DNA of 64,000 nucleotides from Bradyrhizobium sp. 149. Lineage in GTDB: Bacteria > Pseudomonadota > Alphaproteobacteria > Rhizobiales > Xanthobacteraceae. This document shows positions 26,746 through 37,620 of this stretch, in pieces (the stretch's first letter is position 1; each line of letters opens with the position of its first letter). Position numbers and translations under genes: made by a program. Where the stretch lies: NCBI RefSeq assembly GCF_023073915.1, contig NZ_JADPKK010000022.1, positions 992,001-1,056,000 on the forward strand, read 5' to 3'. The notes below the pieces were generated by a model. It made no database searches, had not been told where the DNA came from, and saw only the letters and a program-made list of their open reading frames with translations.

Positions 26746-27438
26746 ATGTCCCAGAAATCCCGAAAGAAATCGTCCAAAACGCCCTCCGCCAGTCCGACGG
26801 CTAAAAAGACGCCCGTAAAAACGCGGGCTGCGACTCAAACTAAGCCCGCGAAAACACAGCGGACACCGGCGAGCAAATCAACTGGGACCCTAGCAAAGAC
26901 AGCATCGCACAAGGCCGCATCGAAACGGTTAATTTCTTCCAAATCGGCATCCGCGCCTGAAACGACGGCGAAGGCCGGCCTGGCCGAAGGCCAGAAGGCT
27001 CCCGCCTTCCGCCTGCCCCGCGACGGTGGCGGCGTCGTCGCGCTGTCGGATTATGCCGGCCAGAAGCTCGTCCTGTTCTTCTACCCCCGCGCCGACACGC
27101 CGGGCTGCACCAGGGAGGCCATCGATTTCACCCGGCTGGCCGGCGCCTTCGCCGCGGCTGGCACCGCCGTGCTCGGTATCTCCGCCGATCCGGTAAAGGC
27201 TCAGGACAAGTTCCGCGACAAGCACGGTCTCGGCATCCCCCTCATCTCGGACGAGAAACACGAGATGCTGGAGACCTACGGGGCCTGGGGAGAAAAGTCT
27301 ATGTACGGCAAGAGCTTCCTCGGAGTTCTTCGCACCACGATACTGCTTGGCGCCGACGGCAAGATCGCCAAAATCTGGCGCAATGTCCGGGTCGAGGGCC
27401 ACGCCGACGACGTGCTGGACGCGGCAAGGAGCCTTTAA
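26746..27438 (+). CDS. bcp: Peroxiredoxin of the BCP/PrxQ type with a long basic N-terminal extension
   Basis: 230 residues from ATG 26746, which has AAGGAAGG five bases upstream. The first 78 residues are Lys/Thr/Ala/Ser-rich and look disordered and nucleic-acid-binding. The thioredoxin-fold peroxidase follows, with peroxidatic Cys121 in YPRADTPGCTREA. The position of the resolving cysteine five residues later is Ile126, and there is no other cysteine in the whole protein, so it must work as a 1-Cys enzyme using an external thiol. The basic tail suggests nucleoid association for DNA protection; that is inference. Confidence 0.9.
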   Translation: MSQKSRKKSSKTPSASPTAKKTPVKTRAATQTKPAKTQRTPASKSTGTLAKTASHKAASKRLISSKSASAPETTAKAGLAEGQKAPAFRLPRDGGGVVALSDYAGQKLVLFFYPRADTPGCTREAIDFTRLAGAFAAAGTAVLGISADPVKAQDKFRDKHGLGIPLISDEKHEMLETYGAWGEKSMYGKSFLGVLRTTILLGADGKIAKIWRNVRVEGHADDVLDAARSL

Positions 27439-27548
27439 CCAATCCTTTAAATTCGAGCGGTTCCGTTTCCGGAAAATTAACCATGACCGGCCCAGATTGC
27501 CGCGGCAATTAGGCCGTACGGACTCATCCGACCGGCGCGGGAGTGCCG

Positions 27549-28907
27549 ATGTCGAAAAGTTCTGCCCAACTTTCGCAGTACACCCAACATCACCCGCACG
27601 ACCACGGACGGGCCTTTCATCGCCGTGCTGCCGCGTCGGCAACCGCCCTTCCCCTCCCGGACACCGACGACGCCTACACCATCGTGCATCACGGCAAGCA
27701 GGTTCGCCTGGGACCTGTGGTGTTCTGGATCGTGGTCGGCACCGTCGTGTTGCTCGGGCTCTGGTCGGCCGCAACCGCTACCTATTTCGCCTTCCGCGAC
27801 GACGTCCTCACCCGGCTGATCGCCCGGCAGGCTGAGATGCAATACGCCTATGAGGATCGCATCACCGAGCTACGGGCCAAGGTCGACCGCACCACCAGCC
27901 GGCAATTGCTCGACCAGGAGCAGTTCGATCAGAAGCTCGACCAGATCATGAAGCGCCAGACGGCGCTGGAGTCCCGGGCCACGGCGCTCGGGTCCATGCC
28001 AGACGTGACCGGATCGATTGCCCGTTCCACCCCGCAGCGTGGCGATTCGAGCCAGACGACGCAGGGCACGCCAAAGCCCTCGCCGATCAGCGACACCGTG
28101 ATCTTCGTGGCGCCGCCGGATCGCGAAGCCCGGCTCGAGTCGCGCGCGCCGACCCTCGCAGCTGCGCCCGTCAATCAATTCGCCAAGAACCAGGGGTTCG
28201 ACAACATCGTCATCAGGCTCACGACCTCGCTTGACCAGGTCGAGCGTCGCCAAATGGCGGCGCTCAGCGCCGTCGAGGAAAGCATGGATTCACGCATGCG
28301 CCGGATGCGCGGCGTCGTCAGCGATCTCGGCCTGAACCTCGCGAACCTCGAAGCCGCCGTGCCGCGCACAGCGATGGGCGGGCCTTTCGTACCCGTTAAA
28401 CTCACGGCAACTTCAGGGCCGTTCGAGAAGCAGCTCTATCGCATCAACAGCACCCGCGCCGAGATGGACCGGCTCAATCGCACGCTGGCACTCGTGCCCT
28501 ATCGCAAGCCCGTCATCGGCGAGGTCGAGTTCACCTCCGGCTTCGGCGTGCGCAGCGATCCGTTCCTCGGCCGGCCTGCGATGCATACCGGGCTCGACTT
28601 CCGCGCCGCGACCGGCGATCCCGTTCGCGTCACCGCCAACGGCAAGGTCGTCTCGGCCGGCTGGTCCGGCGGCTACGGCCGCATGATCGAGGTCGATCAC
28701 GGCAATGGCCTTGCGACCCGCTACGGCCATCTCTCCGAGATCAATGTCAGGGTCGGCGAGATCGTGAAGATCGGCCAGGTCGTCGGTCTCGTCGGGTCGA
28801 CCGGCCGTTCCACCGGCCCGCATCTGCATTACGAAACCCGTATCGACGGCGAAGCGGTCGATCCGCAGAAATTCTTGCGCGCCGGCGTGCGACTCAGCGC
28901 GGGCTAG
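27549..28907 (+). CDS. Membrane-anchored M23 family peptidase (LytM/NlpD-like)
   Basis: 452 residues. Cytoplasmic His/Ala-rich N-terminus, one membrane helix (about 58-80, VVFWIVVGTVVLLGLWSA), a periplasmic coiled coil (about 85-140), a low-complexity linker, a second coiled coil, and the C-terminal M23 domain: GMHTGLDFRA-like site MHTGLDFRAATG, EVDHGNG, and HLHYE. The zinc ligands (His, Asp, His) are present, so it should be an active peptidoglycan endopeptidase. The ATG at 27549 has GGGAG seven bases before it; a GTG at 27543 is less likely. It starts 110 bases after the peroxiredoxin gene. Confidence 0.9.
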   Translation: MSKSSAQLSQYTQHHPHDHGRAFHRRAAASATALPLPDTDDAYTIVHHGKQVRLGPVVFWIVVGTVVLLGLWSAATATYFAFRDDVLTRLIARQAEMQYAYEDRITELRAKVDRTTSRQLLDQEQFDQKLDQIMKRQTALESRATALGSMPDVTGSIARSTPQRGDSSQTTQGTPKPSPISDTVIFVAPPDREARLESRAPTLAAAPVNQFAKNQGFDNIVIRLTTSLDQVERRQMAALSAVEESMDSRMRRMRGVVSDLGLNLANLEAAVPRTAMGGPFVPVKLTATSGPFEKQLYRINSTRAEMDRLNRTLALVPYRKPVIGEVEFTSGFGVRSDPFLGRPAMHTGLDFRAATGDPVRVTANGKVVSAGWSGGYGRMIEVDHGNGLATRYGHLSEINVRVGEIVKIGQVVGLVGSTGRSTGPHLHYETRIDGEAVDPQKFLRAGVRLSAG

Positions 28908-28928
28908 CGTCGGCTCACAGCCGACATT

Positions 28929-30164
28929 TCATTGGCTGCGCTCGTGGCCGACCTCACCGGTGATGACGTCGCCGAACAGCTCCCAGGCCTGCCCGTTGAA
29001 GCGCATCAGCTGCATCTGCTCGATCGGAAAATAATCGTCGGCTGAGGTGTTCACCATGATGCCGGGCAGCATCAAGTCGGTGTGAAAATTCTTCAGGCTC
29101 GTGGCCTGCTTCATGACGTTGTCACGCGTGAGATTGTCGCCGCACTGCTTCAGCACCTGCGCCATCGCCTCGGCCTGGACGTAACCGTAGACATTGTTGG
29201 AATTTGCCTTGTCGCCATCAGGGTAATATTTGTCCATGAACGCGCGCCATTTGATCACCGCAGGATCCTTGTCCCAGGTCGGATCGGTCGGGTCCTTGAG
29301 ATAGACGGTCGAGATGATGTCCTTGGCATAATCAAGCCCGGCGGGCTTGAGCACCGAGGCGACCGAGGTCGCGGTGTTGGCCAGGAAGAATTTCGGCTTC
29401 CAGCCGAGTTCGCCGACCTTCCGGATCGCCTGCGCCGATCCCTTTGGCGCGGCCCATGAGAAGAAAATGTCGGCGCCGGAATCGTGCAATGCCACGATCT
29501 GCGAGTCGATCGAGGGATCGCTGACCTCGTAGGATTTGTCGGCGATGATCATGCTGGCCTTGTCGCCAAGCCCATCCTTCAGGCCCTTGAACTGGTCCTT
29601 GCCGGCGTCGTCGTTCTGCCAAAACACCGCGATCTTGCTGTTCGGAAAATTGTCACGGATATACTTTGCGTAGATCCGTCCCTCGCTCTGGTAGTTCGGC
29701 TGGAATCCCATGGTCCACGGGAAATTCTTGGGGTCACCGAACTTGGTGCCTCCGGACGCGACGAAGAGCTGCGGCACTTTCTTGGCGTTCATGTATTTCA
29801 TGATCGCGGAATTGGAGGGCGTGCCGAGCGGCTGGAAGATCAGCAACACCTCGTCGCTCTCGACCAGCTTGCGCGCCTGCTCGATCGCCTTTGGCGGCGA
29901 ATAAGCGTCGTCATAGCTGATGAAGTCGATCTTGCGGCCGTTGATGCCGCCCTGGTCGTTGATCATCTTGAAGAAGGCGGCCTCGGTCTTGCCGATCACA
30001 CCATAGGACGACGCCGGCCCGCTATAGGGCATGATGTTGCCGAGCTTGATTTCGGTATCGGTGACGCCGGGATCGTATTTCTTCTGCGCCAGAGCTGATG
30101 TTGCCGCCGACACTGCGGCAGCAAGCATGACGAGGGCAGCAAGGTTGTTGCGACGACCCGGCAT
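28929..30164 (-). CDS. ABC transporter substrate-binding protein, branched-chain amino acid type
   Basis: 411 residues. Signal peptide ending ATSALAQ (about 1-27), then a type I periplasmic-binding fold (Peripla_BP_6/LivK) with KLGNIMPYSGPASSYGVIG, INDQGGINGRKIDFISYDDAY and VFWQNDDAGKDQFKGLKDGL. It captures a small ligand in the periplasm, likely an aromatic or branched acid given how expanded this family is in Bradyrhizobium. No permease or ATPase gene is adjacent, so it is an orphan binding protein that must use another LivHMGF set. Confidence 0.92.
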   Translation of the reverse strand: MPGRRNNLAALVMLAAAVSAATSALAQKKYDPGVTDTEIKLGNIMPYSGPASSYGVIGKTEAAFFKMINDQGGINGRKIDFISYDDAYSPPKAIEQARKLVESDEVLLIFQPLGTPSNSAIMKYMNAKKVPQLFVASGGTKFGDPKNFPWTMGFQPNYQSEGRIYAKYIRDNFPNSKIAVFWQNDDAGKDQFKGLKDGLGDKASMIIADKSYEVSDPSIDSQIVALHDSGADIFFSWAAPKGSAQAIRKVGELGWKPKFFLANTATSVASVLKPAGLDYAKDIISTVYLKDPTDPTWDKDPAVIKWRAFMDKYYPDGDKANSNNVYGYVQAEAMAQVLKQCGDNLTRDNVMKQATSLKNFHTDLMLPGIMVNTSADDYFPIEQMQLMRFNGQAWELFGDVITGEVGHERSQ

Positions 30165-30273
30165 CGTTCTCTCCCCTGTATTTTATAGTCTTGTTTTGCC
30201 GAGAGTGTCGCAAGGCCGCTTGCGGCTGGCAAGCGCCGTGATTTTCCGCGAGGTGAAACGGCGGCTCTGGAAC

Positions 30274-31185
30274 TTAAACGACGCGCCGCGGCAGGTTCAT
30301 GAGGCGTCCGTCAATCACCAGCAATGCGCTGCCGATGACAATTGCGCCCGCGATCTCATGCATGGAGATCGGCTCATCCAGGACCAGCCATCCCAGAAGA
30401 ATGGCGGTGACGGGAATGAGCAGCGTCACCAGCATCACATTGGTCGCGCCCGAGCGCCGCAGGATCTGGAAGAAGACGATATAGGCGAGCGCCGTCGACA
30501 AGCCGGCAAGGCCAAGCACCGCGAGCCATGTCGTGAGGCCCGGCATCGCCAGACGCCACGGCTGCTCCACCGCGCCCGCGACGAGCGCCATCATCACCGT
30601 GGAAGCCATCAGTTGAAACGCTGCCGTCCCCAGCGGGGTCGAGTCCTTCAACAGCCGCCGCGCCGCCAGCGCCGCAAAGCCATAGCTGAAGGCGCCGCCC
30701 AGGCAGAGCAGGATGCCGAACCCCTGTCCTGCCCGTGTTTCAACGCCCCATCCGCGCAGGATGATCACGCCGGCGAGGCCCAGGGCTACGCCGGCGACGC
30801 GCCGCAGCTGCAAGGCCTCTTCGCCCGCGGCCGCCATCACCATCACCGTGAACAGTGGCGTGGTCGCGTTCAGGATCGACGCCAAACCGCTCGGAATGAG
30901 AGTCTGGCCGATCACGATCAGAGAGAACGGGATGACGTTGTTGAGGAGCCCGATCGCGACGAACGGCTTCCAGCCCGTGATACCCTTGGGAAAACCGATG
31001 CCCTGGATACGGAGCAGCGGCACCAGAATGGCCGAGCCAAGTGCAACGCGCAAAAACACCAGCGTGAGCGGCGGCAATTCCCGTAGCGCGGCGCCGTTGA
31101 AAAAGAACGAGCCGCCCCAGAGGACCGAGAGCACAGCGAGCAGCGACCAGTCTCGCGCGTCAATCCGGTTGTCGTTCGGGGGCAT
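30274..31185 (-). CDS. DMT superfamily (EamA) metabolite exporter
   Basis: 303 residues, ten hydrophobic helices arranged as two EamA repeats (about 10-145 and 155-290). The first repeat has the typical opening LSVLWGGSFFFNGAALRELPPL and the second LAGLSTALAYIVFFQILRRSGATNVMLVTLLIPV. It probably exports amino acids or related metabolites. Start ATG 31185. It follows the next gene on the same strand but has a 138-base gap and may be transcribed alone. Confidence 0.88.
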   Translation of the reverse strand: MPPNDNRIDARDWSLLAVLSVLWGGSFFFNGAALRELPPLTLVFLRVALGSAILVPLLRIQGIGFPKGITGWKPFVAIGLLNNVIPFSLIVIGQTLIPSGLASILNATTPLFTVMVMAAAGEEALQLRRVAGVALGLAGVIILRGWGVETRAGQGFGILLCLGGAFSYGFAALAARRLLKDSTPLGTAAFQLMASTVMMALVAGAVEQPWRLAMPGLTTWLAVLGLAGLSTALAYIVFFQILRRSGATNVMLVTLLIPVTAILLGWLVLDEPISMHEIAGAIVIGSALLVIDGRLMNLPRRVV

Positions 31186-31323
31186 GGCGTCTCACCTGGG
31201 TGGCCGAGCCTGCCGCCTAGTATGGCGCGTCCGAAACAGCCACCCGATTTCCGATGAAGCATCGGTTTACGAAGCCGATGCACGAACGGAGCGAACGAGG
31301 CTGCCCCATGTCGATGTGATCCG

Positions 31324-32204
31324 CTAGGACGGCTTCTTCGGTCGCGACACCAGCTCGATCATCTTGCCTTCGTCGTCATGCGGCATGGCGGCTTTCGCCC
31401 GCGCATAGGACTCGACGGCGGCACGCGCGACCAGCGGCTTGTCCGCCAGCAGGCCTTCGGCGAGCTTCACGGCGTAGGCGGCATCCTTGTGCCGCAGCGC
31501 CGACGTGAACGTCGCGCCGCTGAAATCGCGAGCCACCATGCGCTTGGAGTGGCGCTGCACTTGCGGGCTCGCGGCCACGCCTGACAGAATCGATTCCAGC
31601 ACCAGGTTCATCTCGAGCCCCGCCTGCTCGGCGATCGCCAGTCCCTCTGCGAGGCCGGCGATCTGGATCGCACCCATGAGATTGTTGATGAGCTTGTAAA
31701 CCGTGCCGGAGCCGACCGCGCCGAAATGGCGGATGGTCGAGCCGATCGGTTCGAGATAGGGCCGTGCCCGTTCGAGATCGGCCGCGTCGGCGCCAACCAA
31801 GAGCGTCAGCTTTCCGCTGGCGGCAGCATCCGGCAATCCGGTCACGGGGCAATCGATGTAGATGAGCCCGCGCGCGTTCAGCTCGCGGCCCATCTCGCGG
31901 GCGTGGTCATACGAGACGGTGGAGCATTCGACCGCGATGGTGCCGGCCGTGGCCGTCTTGCCCGCGCCCTCGGGTCCGAGCCAGACGGCGCGCGAGGCCT
32001 CGTCATCGGCGACCATGGTCACGACGGCGTCGGCGTCGATCGCGGCATCCTTCGGCGAGGTCGCCCAGAGCGCGCCGCGCGCGATCAAGTCTTCCGCCTT
32101 GGCCTTGCTGCGATTCCACAGCGTCACCGTAAAACCGGCATCGAGATAGCGGCCGGCCATGCCGTGGCCCATCCGTCCAAGCCCGATGAAGGCTATTCGG
32201 CGCA

Positions 32205-32205
<1 letters not shown>
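31324..32205 (-). CDS. NAD(P)-dependent beta-hydroxyacid dehydrogenase (3-hydroxyisobutyrate dehydrogenase family)
   Basis: 293 residues. Rossmann fold RIAFIGLGRMGHGMA at the N-terminus, substrate-binding loop IDCPVTGLPDAAASGKLTLLVG (DxPVSGGxxxA signature in degenerate form), catalytic lysine region GTVYKLINNLMGAIQIAG with KLxNN intact. The preferred start ATG 32205 shares one base with the prfB stop (TGATG), so it is translationally coupled to release factor 2, an unusual pairing. The signature reads PVTGLPDAAASG rather than PVSGGxxGA, which may shift substrate preference. The substrate is not known. Confidence 0.88.
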
Positions 32206-33336
<1,131 letters not shown>

Positions 33337-33374
33337 GTGGTTCTCTGGTCTCGCGGAATGGTCCCGCGTGCATG

Positions 33375-33423
33375 GCGCATGATCCGGGAAAGTGTGCAGC
33401 GGTTTCCCGATCAGATCATGCGC
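33375..33423. repeat. Dispersed palindromic repeat, copy 2
   Basis: Arms GCGCATGATC (33375-33384) and GATCATGCGC (33414-33423). Apart from a few changes it matches the copy at 14856-14904 in inverse orientation. Located between the mrcA stop and the prfB start. Confidence 0.85.
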
Positions 33424-33437
33424 AAAACAAAACTCTG

Positions 33438-33463
33438 AAGCGCGATGATTCATCATCGCGCTT
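33438..33463 (-). terminator. Probable mrcA terminator
   Basis: Perfect 12-bp stem AAGCGCGATGAT/ATCATCGCGCTT with a two-base loop, 71 bases after the mrcA stop on the minus strand, followed by CAGAGTTTTGTTTTG. A similar structure could also be a dispersed repeat. Its T-rich tail favours rho-independent termination. Confidence 0.55.
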
Positions 33464-33533
33464 TGTCGGATGTAGCGGCGGCGGCTGCAAAGCGCAACCG
33501 CCGCCGCGAAGAACGTCTGTCTTGTCCTAAGCC

Positions 33534-36035
33534 CTAGTACAACCCGCCGGTGCCCGGGCGCATGAAGAAGCCCGAATCCGGCTGCTGCTGCTGCGATGCC
33601 GGCATGCGACCGTCGGCATCGGCAACGCCGATGACGGAGTAGTTGTCCGGCGGCGCCGTGCCGGGCTTGAAGGCTTCGAGAATGGTTCCGCCGGTCTCGC
33701 CGGGACCTGCGCGCATGCCGGTCTTGGAGACGACGCGCACCAGCTTGATGCCGGCCGGCACCTTGAACGGGACCGCGGGCTTGTCGGCCAGCGCGAGCTG
33801 GAGGAAGTCGCGTGCGATCGGAGCTGCGAGATGGCCGCCGGTCGCAGCGTTGCCTTTGCCGAGCGGGCGCGGCTTGTCGTAGCCCATGTAGATGGCAACG
33901 GCGACGTCGGGCGAGAAGCCGACGAACCAGGCGTCCTTGGCCTCGTTGGTGGTGCCGGTCTTGCCGGCGATCGGCTTGCCGACCGCCTTGACCACGGTCG
34001 CAGTACCGGCCTGGACCACACCTTCCATCAGCTCGGTGATCTGATAGGCGGTCATGGAATCCAGCACCTGCTCGCGGCGGTCGATCAGCTGCGGCTCGTT
34101 CTGGTTCTTCCAGCCGCCCGGCGCGTCGCAGCCACGGCATTCGCGCTGATCGTGCTTGAAGATGGTGTGGCCGTAGCGATCCTGGATGCGGTCGATCAGG
34201 GTCGGCTTCACCCGGCGGCCGCCATTGGCGAGCATCGAATAGGCCGTGACCATGCGCATCGCCGTGGTCTCGCCCGCGCCGAGCGCGTAGGACAGATAGT
34301 TCGGCAGCTCGTCATAGACGCCGAAGCGGCGGGCATATTCGCCGATCAGGGGCATGCCGATGTCCTGGGCGAGGCGCACCGTCACCGTGTTGAGCGACTG
34401 CCGCAGCGCATTGCGCAGCGTCACCGGGCCCTGGAACTTGCCTGAGGAGAAGTTTTCAGGCCGCCACACGCCCGCGCCCTGGCCCTGGTCGATTTCAATG
34501 GGAGCGTCAAGCACGACGGTGGAGGGCGTATAGCCGTTGTCGAGCGCGGCCGAATAGACGATCGGCTTGAACGACGAGCCGGGCTGCCGATAGGCCTGCG
34601 TGGCCCGGTTGAACTGGCTCTGGTCGAACGAGAAGCCGCCGACCATCGCCAGCACGCGGCCGGTCCAGGGGTCCATCACCACCATCGCGCCGGACACTTC
34701 GGGGATCTGGCGCAGCCGGTACTGGCCCTCGACGGGCTGGCCGTCCTTGTACAGCGGATCGGCATAGATCACGTCGCCGGGCTGGAGCACCTGCGACACC
34801 GCGCTCGCCGCCCTGCCCTTCGCAGCCCCCGAGGCCGCCCTTGCCCATTTGATGCCATCGAGCGTGATGAGGCCGGTCTCGCGCTGCTTGCTCACGGCGC
34901 CGCCGAGCTCGCGGCTCGGCTGGAAGCCGATGCGCGCGGACTGATCGCTGGTCTCCAGCACCACCGCCATGCGCCATGGCGAGATGTCGGAGAGCGCCTT
35001 GATCTCGGCGAGTTTCACGCCCCAATCGCCCGAAATATCGAGCTTGCTCATGGCGCCGCGATAGCCCTGCTGCTCGTCATAATTCACGAGGCCGGAGACC
35101 ATGGTCTTGCGCGCCATCACCTGGATCTTGGGATCGAGCGTGGTGCGGACAGAGAGGCCGCCCTCGTAGAGCTTCTTCTCGCCGTAGCGCTCGAAGATGT
35201 CGCGGCGCACTTCCTCGGCGAAATATTCGCCGGCGAAGGTGTGGGCGCCGTTGGAACGGCTGGTGACGGCGAGAGGCTCCTTGCGCGCCTTGTCGGCGTC
35301 GGCCTGCTTGACCCAGCCATTCTCGACCAGGCGGTCAATCACGTAGTTGCGGCGCTCGATGGCGCGATCGCGGTTACGGACGGGATGAAGCGTCGCGGGC
35401 ATCTTCGGCAGCGCCGCGAGATAGGACGCTTCCGCCACCGTCAGCTCGTTCACCGACTTGTCGAAATAAACCAGCGACGCGGCCGCGATGCCGTAGGCGC
35501 CAAGGCCCAGATAGATTTCATTCAGATACAGCTCGAGGATCTTGTCCTTCGAGTACGTCTTCTCGATCCGCATGGCCAGCAAGGCTTCCTTGATCTTGCG
35601 GGCGAAGGAGACCTCGTTGGTCAGAAGGAAGTTCTTGGCGACCTGCTGGGTGATCGTGGATGCGCCCTGCGGACGGCGGTTGGAGCCGTAGTTCTGGATG
35701 TAGACCACGCCGGCGCGCGCCATGCCGGTGTAGTCGATGCCGCCATGCTCGTAGAAATTCTTGTCCTCGGCTGCGAGGAAGGCGTTGATCACGAGTTTCG
35801 GCACCGCCTGGATCGGCAAATAAAGCCGCCGCTCCTTGGCGTATTCGCCGAGCAGCGAACCGTCGGTCGCATGCACGCGGGTCATCACCGGCGGCTCGTA
35901 ATCCTGAAGCTGAGAGTAGTCCGGCAAGTCCTTGGAGAAATGCCAGATCAGGCCTGCGACGGCACCGACACCGACGAGGAACAACACCGTTCCCGCGGCG
36001 AACAGGAAGCCCATGAACCGCACCAGCAAGCGCAT
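33534..36035 (-). CDS. mrcA: Penicillin-binding protein 1A, bifunctional transglycosylase/transpeptidase
   Basis: 833 residues. Short cytoplasmic N-terminus, one membrane helix (about 7-31), glycosyltransferase 51 domain (about 60-235) with catalytic Glu in FLAAEDKNFYEHGG, GASTITQQVAKN and KILELYLNEIYLG, then an OB-like region and a transpeptidase domain with the acyl-Ser in PGSSFKP, SLN and KTGT. It polymerises and cross-links peptidoglycan in the periplasm. The amiC-mrcA-prfB order is conserved in alphaproteobacteria. A small cysteine pair (RECRGCDAP) before the transpeptidase end is typical of the group. Confidence 0.97.
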   Translation of the reverse strand: MRLLVRFMGFLFAAGTVLFLVGVGAVAGLIWHFSKDLPDYSQLQDYEPPVMTRVHATDGSLLGEYAKERRLYLPIQAVPKLVINAFLAAEDKNFYEHGGIDYTGMARAGVVYIQNYGSNRRPQGASTITQQVAKNFLLTNEVSFARKIKEALLAMRIEKTYSKDKILELYLNEIYLGLGAYGIAAASLVYFDKSVNELTVAEASYLAALPKMPATLHPVRNRDRAIERRNYVIDRLVENGWVKQADADKARKEPLAVTSRSNGAHTFAGEYFAEEVRRDIFERYGEKKLYEGGLSVRTTLDPKIQVMARKTMVSGLVNYDEQQGYRGAMSKLDISGDWGVKLAEIKALSDISPWRMAVVLETSDQSARIGFQPSRELGGAVSKQRETGLITLDGIKWARAASGAAKGRAASAVSQVLQPGDVIYADPLYKDGQPVEGQYRLRQIPEVSGAMVVMDPWTGRVLAMVGGFSFDQSQFNRATQAYRQPGSSFKPIVYSAALDNGYTPSTVVLDAPIEIDQGQGAGVWRPENFSSGKFQGPVTLRNALRQSLNTVTVRLAQDIGMPLIGEYARRFGVYDELPNYLSYALGAGETTAMRMVTAYSMLANGGRRVKPTLIDRIQDRYGHTIFKHDQRECRGCDAPGGWKNQNEPQLIDRREQVLDSMTAYQITELMEGVVQAGTATVVKAVGKPIAGKTGTTNEAKDAWFVGFSPDVAVAIYMGYDKPRPLGKGNAATGGHLAAPIARDFLQLALADKPAVPFKVPAGIKLVRVVSKTGMRAGPGETGGTILEAFKPGTAPPDNYSVIGVADADGRMPASQQQQPDSGFFMRPGTGGLY

Positions 36036-36214
36036 TATGTATTTATCCGTTCAAACTCTGGTTCAGCCCAGGATCAGCCAAGATCAGCTCAAGATTGATC
36101 AGCCTTTGGCACATAAAACAGGCGCCAATCTCACGTCACGAATTCACCGGCCCACTCAATACTGTCCGTGCCGGAACCAAGACGCTTGCCGAACGGGATT
36201 CTCGCCGATTCCGG

Positions 36215-36230
36215 AACCCCCTGCGGGGTT
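36215..36230 (+). terminator. Hairpin with T-run in the mrcA-amiC gap
   Basis: AACCCC-CTGC-GGGGTT followed by TTTATAAAG, oriented for plus-strand transcripts although both flanking genes are on the minus strand. It could stop antisense transcription or act in the mrcA leader; the other 290 bases between mrcA and amiC show nothing else. Confidence 0.35.
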
Positions 36231-36327
36231 TTTATAAAGCGCCCGCTGTGGCCAAACTAGGGCTTTTGCGGCGGGACGGAAAATCCCTCTCAGAATCCCT
36301 TGCTCAATTCGACGATCCCCCCGGTCG

Positions 36328-37620
36328 TCAATTCGACGATCCGGCCGTGACCAGCCGCTTGGCCAAAAACCCGTCGATCGCCTGCGCCATCGAGCCCACG
36401 GCACGCGACCGCCATCCCTCGGAGACCAGATGCTCGAGGTCGCCCTTGTTGGAGACATAGCCGATCTCGACCAGGACCGACGGCACGTCGGGCGCCTTCA
36501 GCACCCGGAAGCCGGCCGACTTCAGGGGATGCTTGTGCATCCGCACCGTCGACTTCATTTCGCCCATCAACAGGCGGGCAAAACGACTTGAAAAGGTGCG
36601 GGTTTCCCGTTGGGTGAGATCGATCAGGATGTCAGCGACATCGGTCGGCTCCTCCGCGAGGTTGAAGCCGGCAATAGCGTCCGCCCGGTTTTCCGCGTCC
36701 GCCAGTCGCTGCGCCTCGGCGTCGGAGGCCTTGTCGGACAAGGTGTAGATGGTCGCGCCCTGCGCATCGCCTTCGGCACGCGGCAGTGCGTCGGCGTGAA
36801 TAGAGACGAACAATGCCGCCTTGAGGCTGCGGGCGACTTTGACCCGGTCGTTGAGCGGGATGAAGGTGTCGTCGTCCCGTGTCATTACCACGCGATATTT
36901 GCCGGTCTTTTCCAGCCGTTCGCGCAGCGCCAGGCCAAACGCCAGCACCAGATTCTTCTCGCTCTCACCGCTCGACTGCGTGCCGTTGTCGATGCCGCCA
37001 TGGCCGGGATCGATCACGACCACCGCGCGGCCATCGGCCTTTTGCCCGGCGTCAGGGGGGGCGGACGCGGGAACCGTCGCGGGCGGCGGATCGGCAATAG
37101 CGGGCCGCAACTCAGGACGGTTTTCCGGAGGGAGCGACGCCACGAAGGCGGAGCGTTCGACTTCCTCCAACTCGAGCACCAGCCGCGCCGGCTGACCGTT
37201 GGCGGCCTCCACCACATAGGAATTGGCGATCTTGGCCGGGCCCGCCAGATCGAACACGATTCGCGACCCGCCGGGCATCACCAGCCCGTAGCGGAAGGCC
37301 TTGACCAGTCCCCGTCCCGCGGCCCCGGTCCCCGCGGGGAGTTGAAAATTGACCTGGGGGACGTCGACCACCACCCGATACGGGTCGGCCAGCGTGACGG
37401 CGCGGAAGGTAACGGCCTGGTCGATGTCGAGGATAAAGCGAGTCTGCTTGCCGTCACCGGCCAGCCGGGCGGCCGAGGCCGTTGGGAAATTCGCTGACGC
37501 AACAGTGGGTTGAGGCCGACTTTCCGCCGCCTTCAGGCGCGAGGAATCAGCGCACGGCAATACCGCGGCGCAGAGCAGCACGCATCCCAGCAAGATCCTT
37601 TGATTTGCGCGGCTCGCCAC
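36328..37620 (-). CDS. amiC: N-acetylmuramoyl-L-alanine amidase AmiC-like
   Basis: 430 residues. Signal peptide (about 1-33), an AMIN domain (about 45-155, TRFILDIDQAVTFRAV) that targets septal peptidoglycan, a Pro/Ala linker, and an Amidase_3 catalytic domain (about 195-425) with zinc ligands in IDPGHGGIDNG, Glu in SGESEKNLV, and SIHADALPR. It cleaves the amide bond between MurNAc and the stem peptide in daughter-cell separation. GTG start at 37620 with GGAGG ten bases upstream. It heads the amiC-mrcA-prfB group. Confidence 0.95.
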   Translation of the reverse strand: MASRANQRILLGCVLLCAAVLPCADSSRLKAAESRPQPTVASANFPTASAARLAGDGKQTRFILDIDQAVTFRAVTLADPYRVVVDVPQVNFQLPAGTGAAGRGLVKAFRYGLVMPGGSRIVFDLAGPAKIANSYVVEAANGQPARLVLELEEVERSAFVASLPPENRPELRPAIADPPPATVPASAPPDAGQKADGRAVVVIDPGHGGIDNGTQSSGESEKNLVLAFGLALRERLEKTGKYRVVMTRDDDTFIPLNDRVKVARSLKAALFVSIHADALPRAEGDAQGATIYTLSDKASDAEAQRLADAENRADAIAGFNLAEEPTDVADILIDLTQRETRTFSSRFARLLMGEMKSTVRMHKHPLKSAGFRVLKAPDVPSVLVEIGYVSNKGDLEHLVSEGWRSRAVGSMAQAIDGFLAKRLVTAGSSN

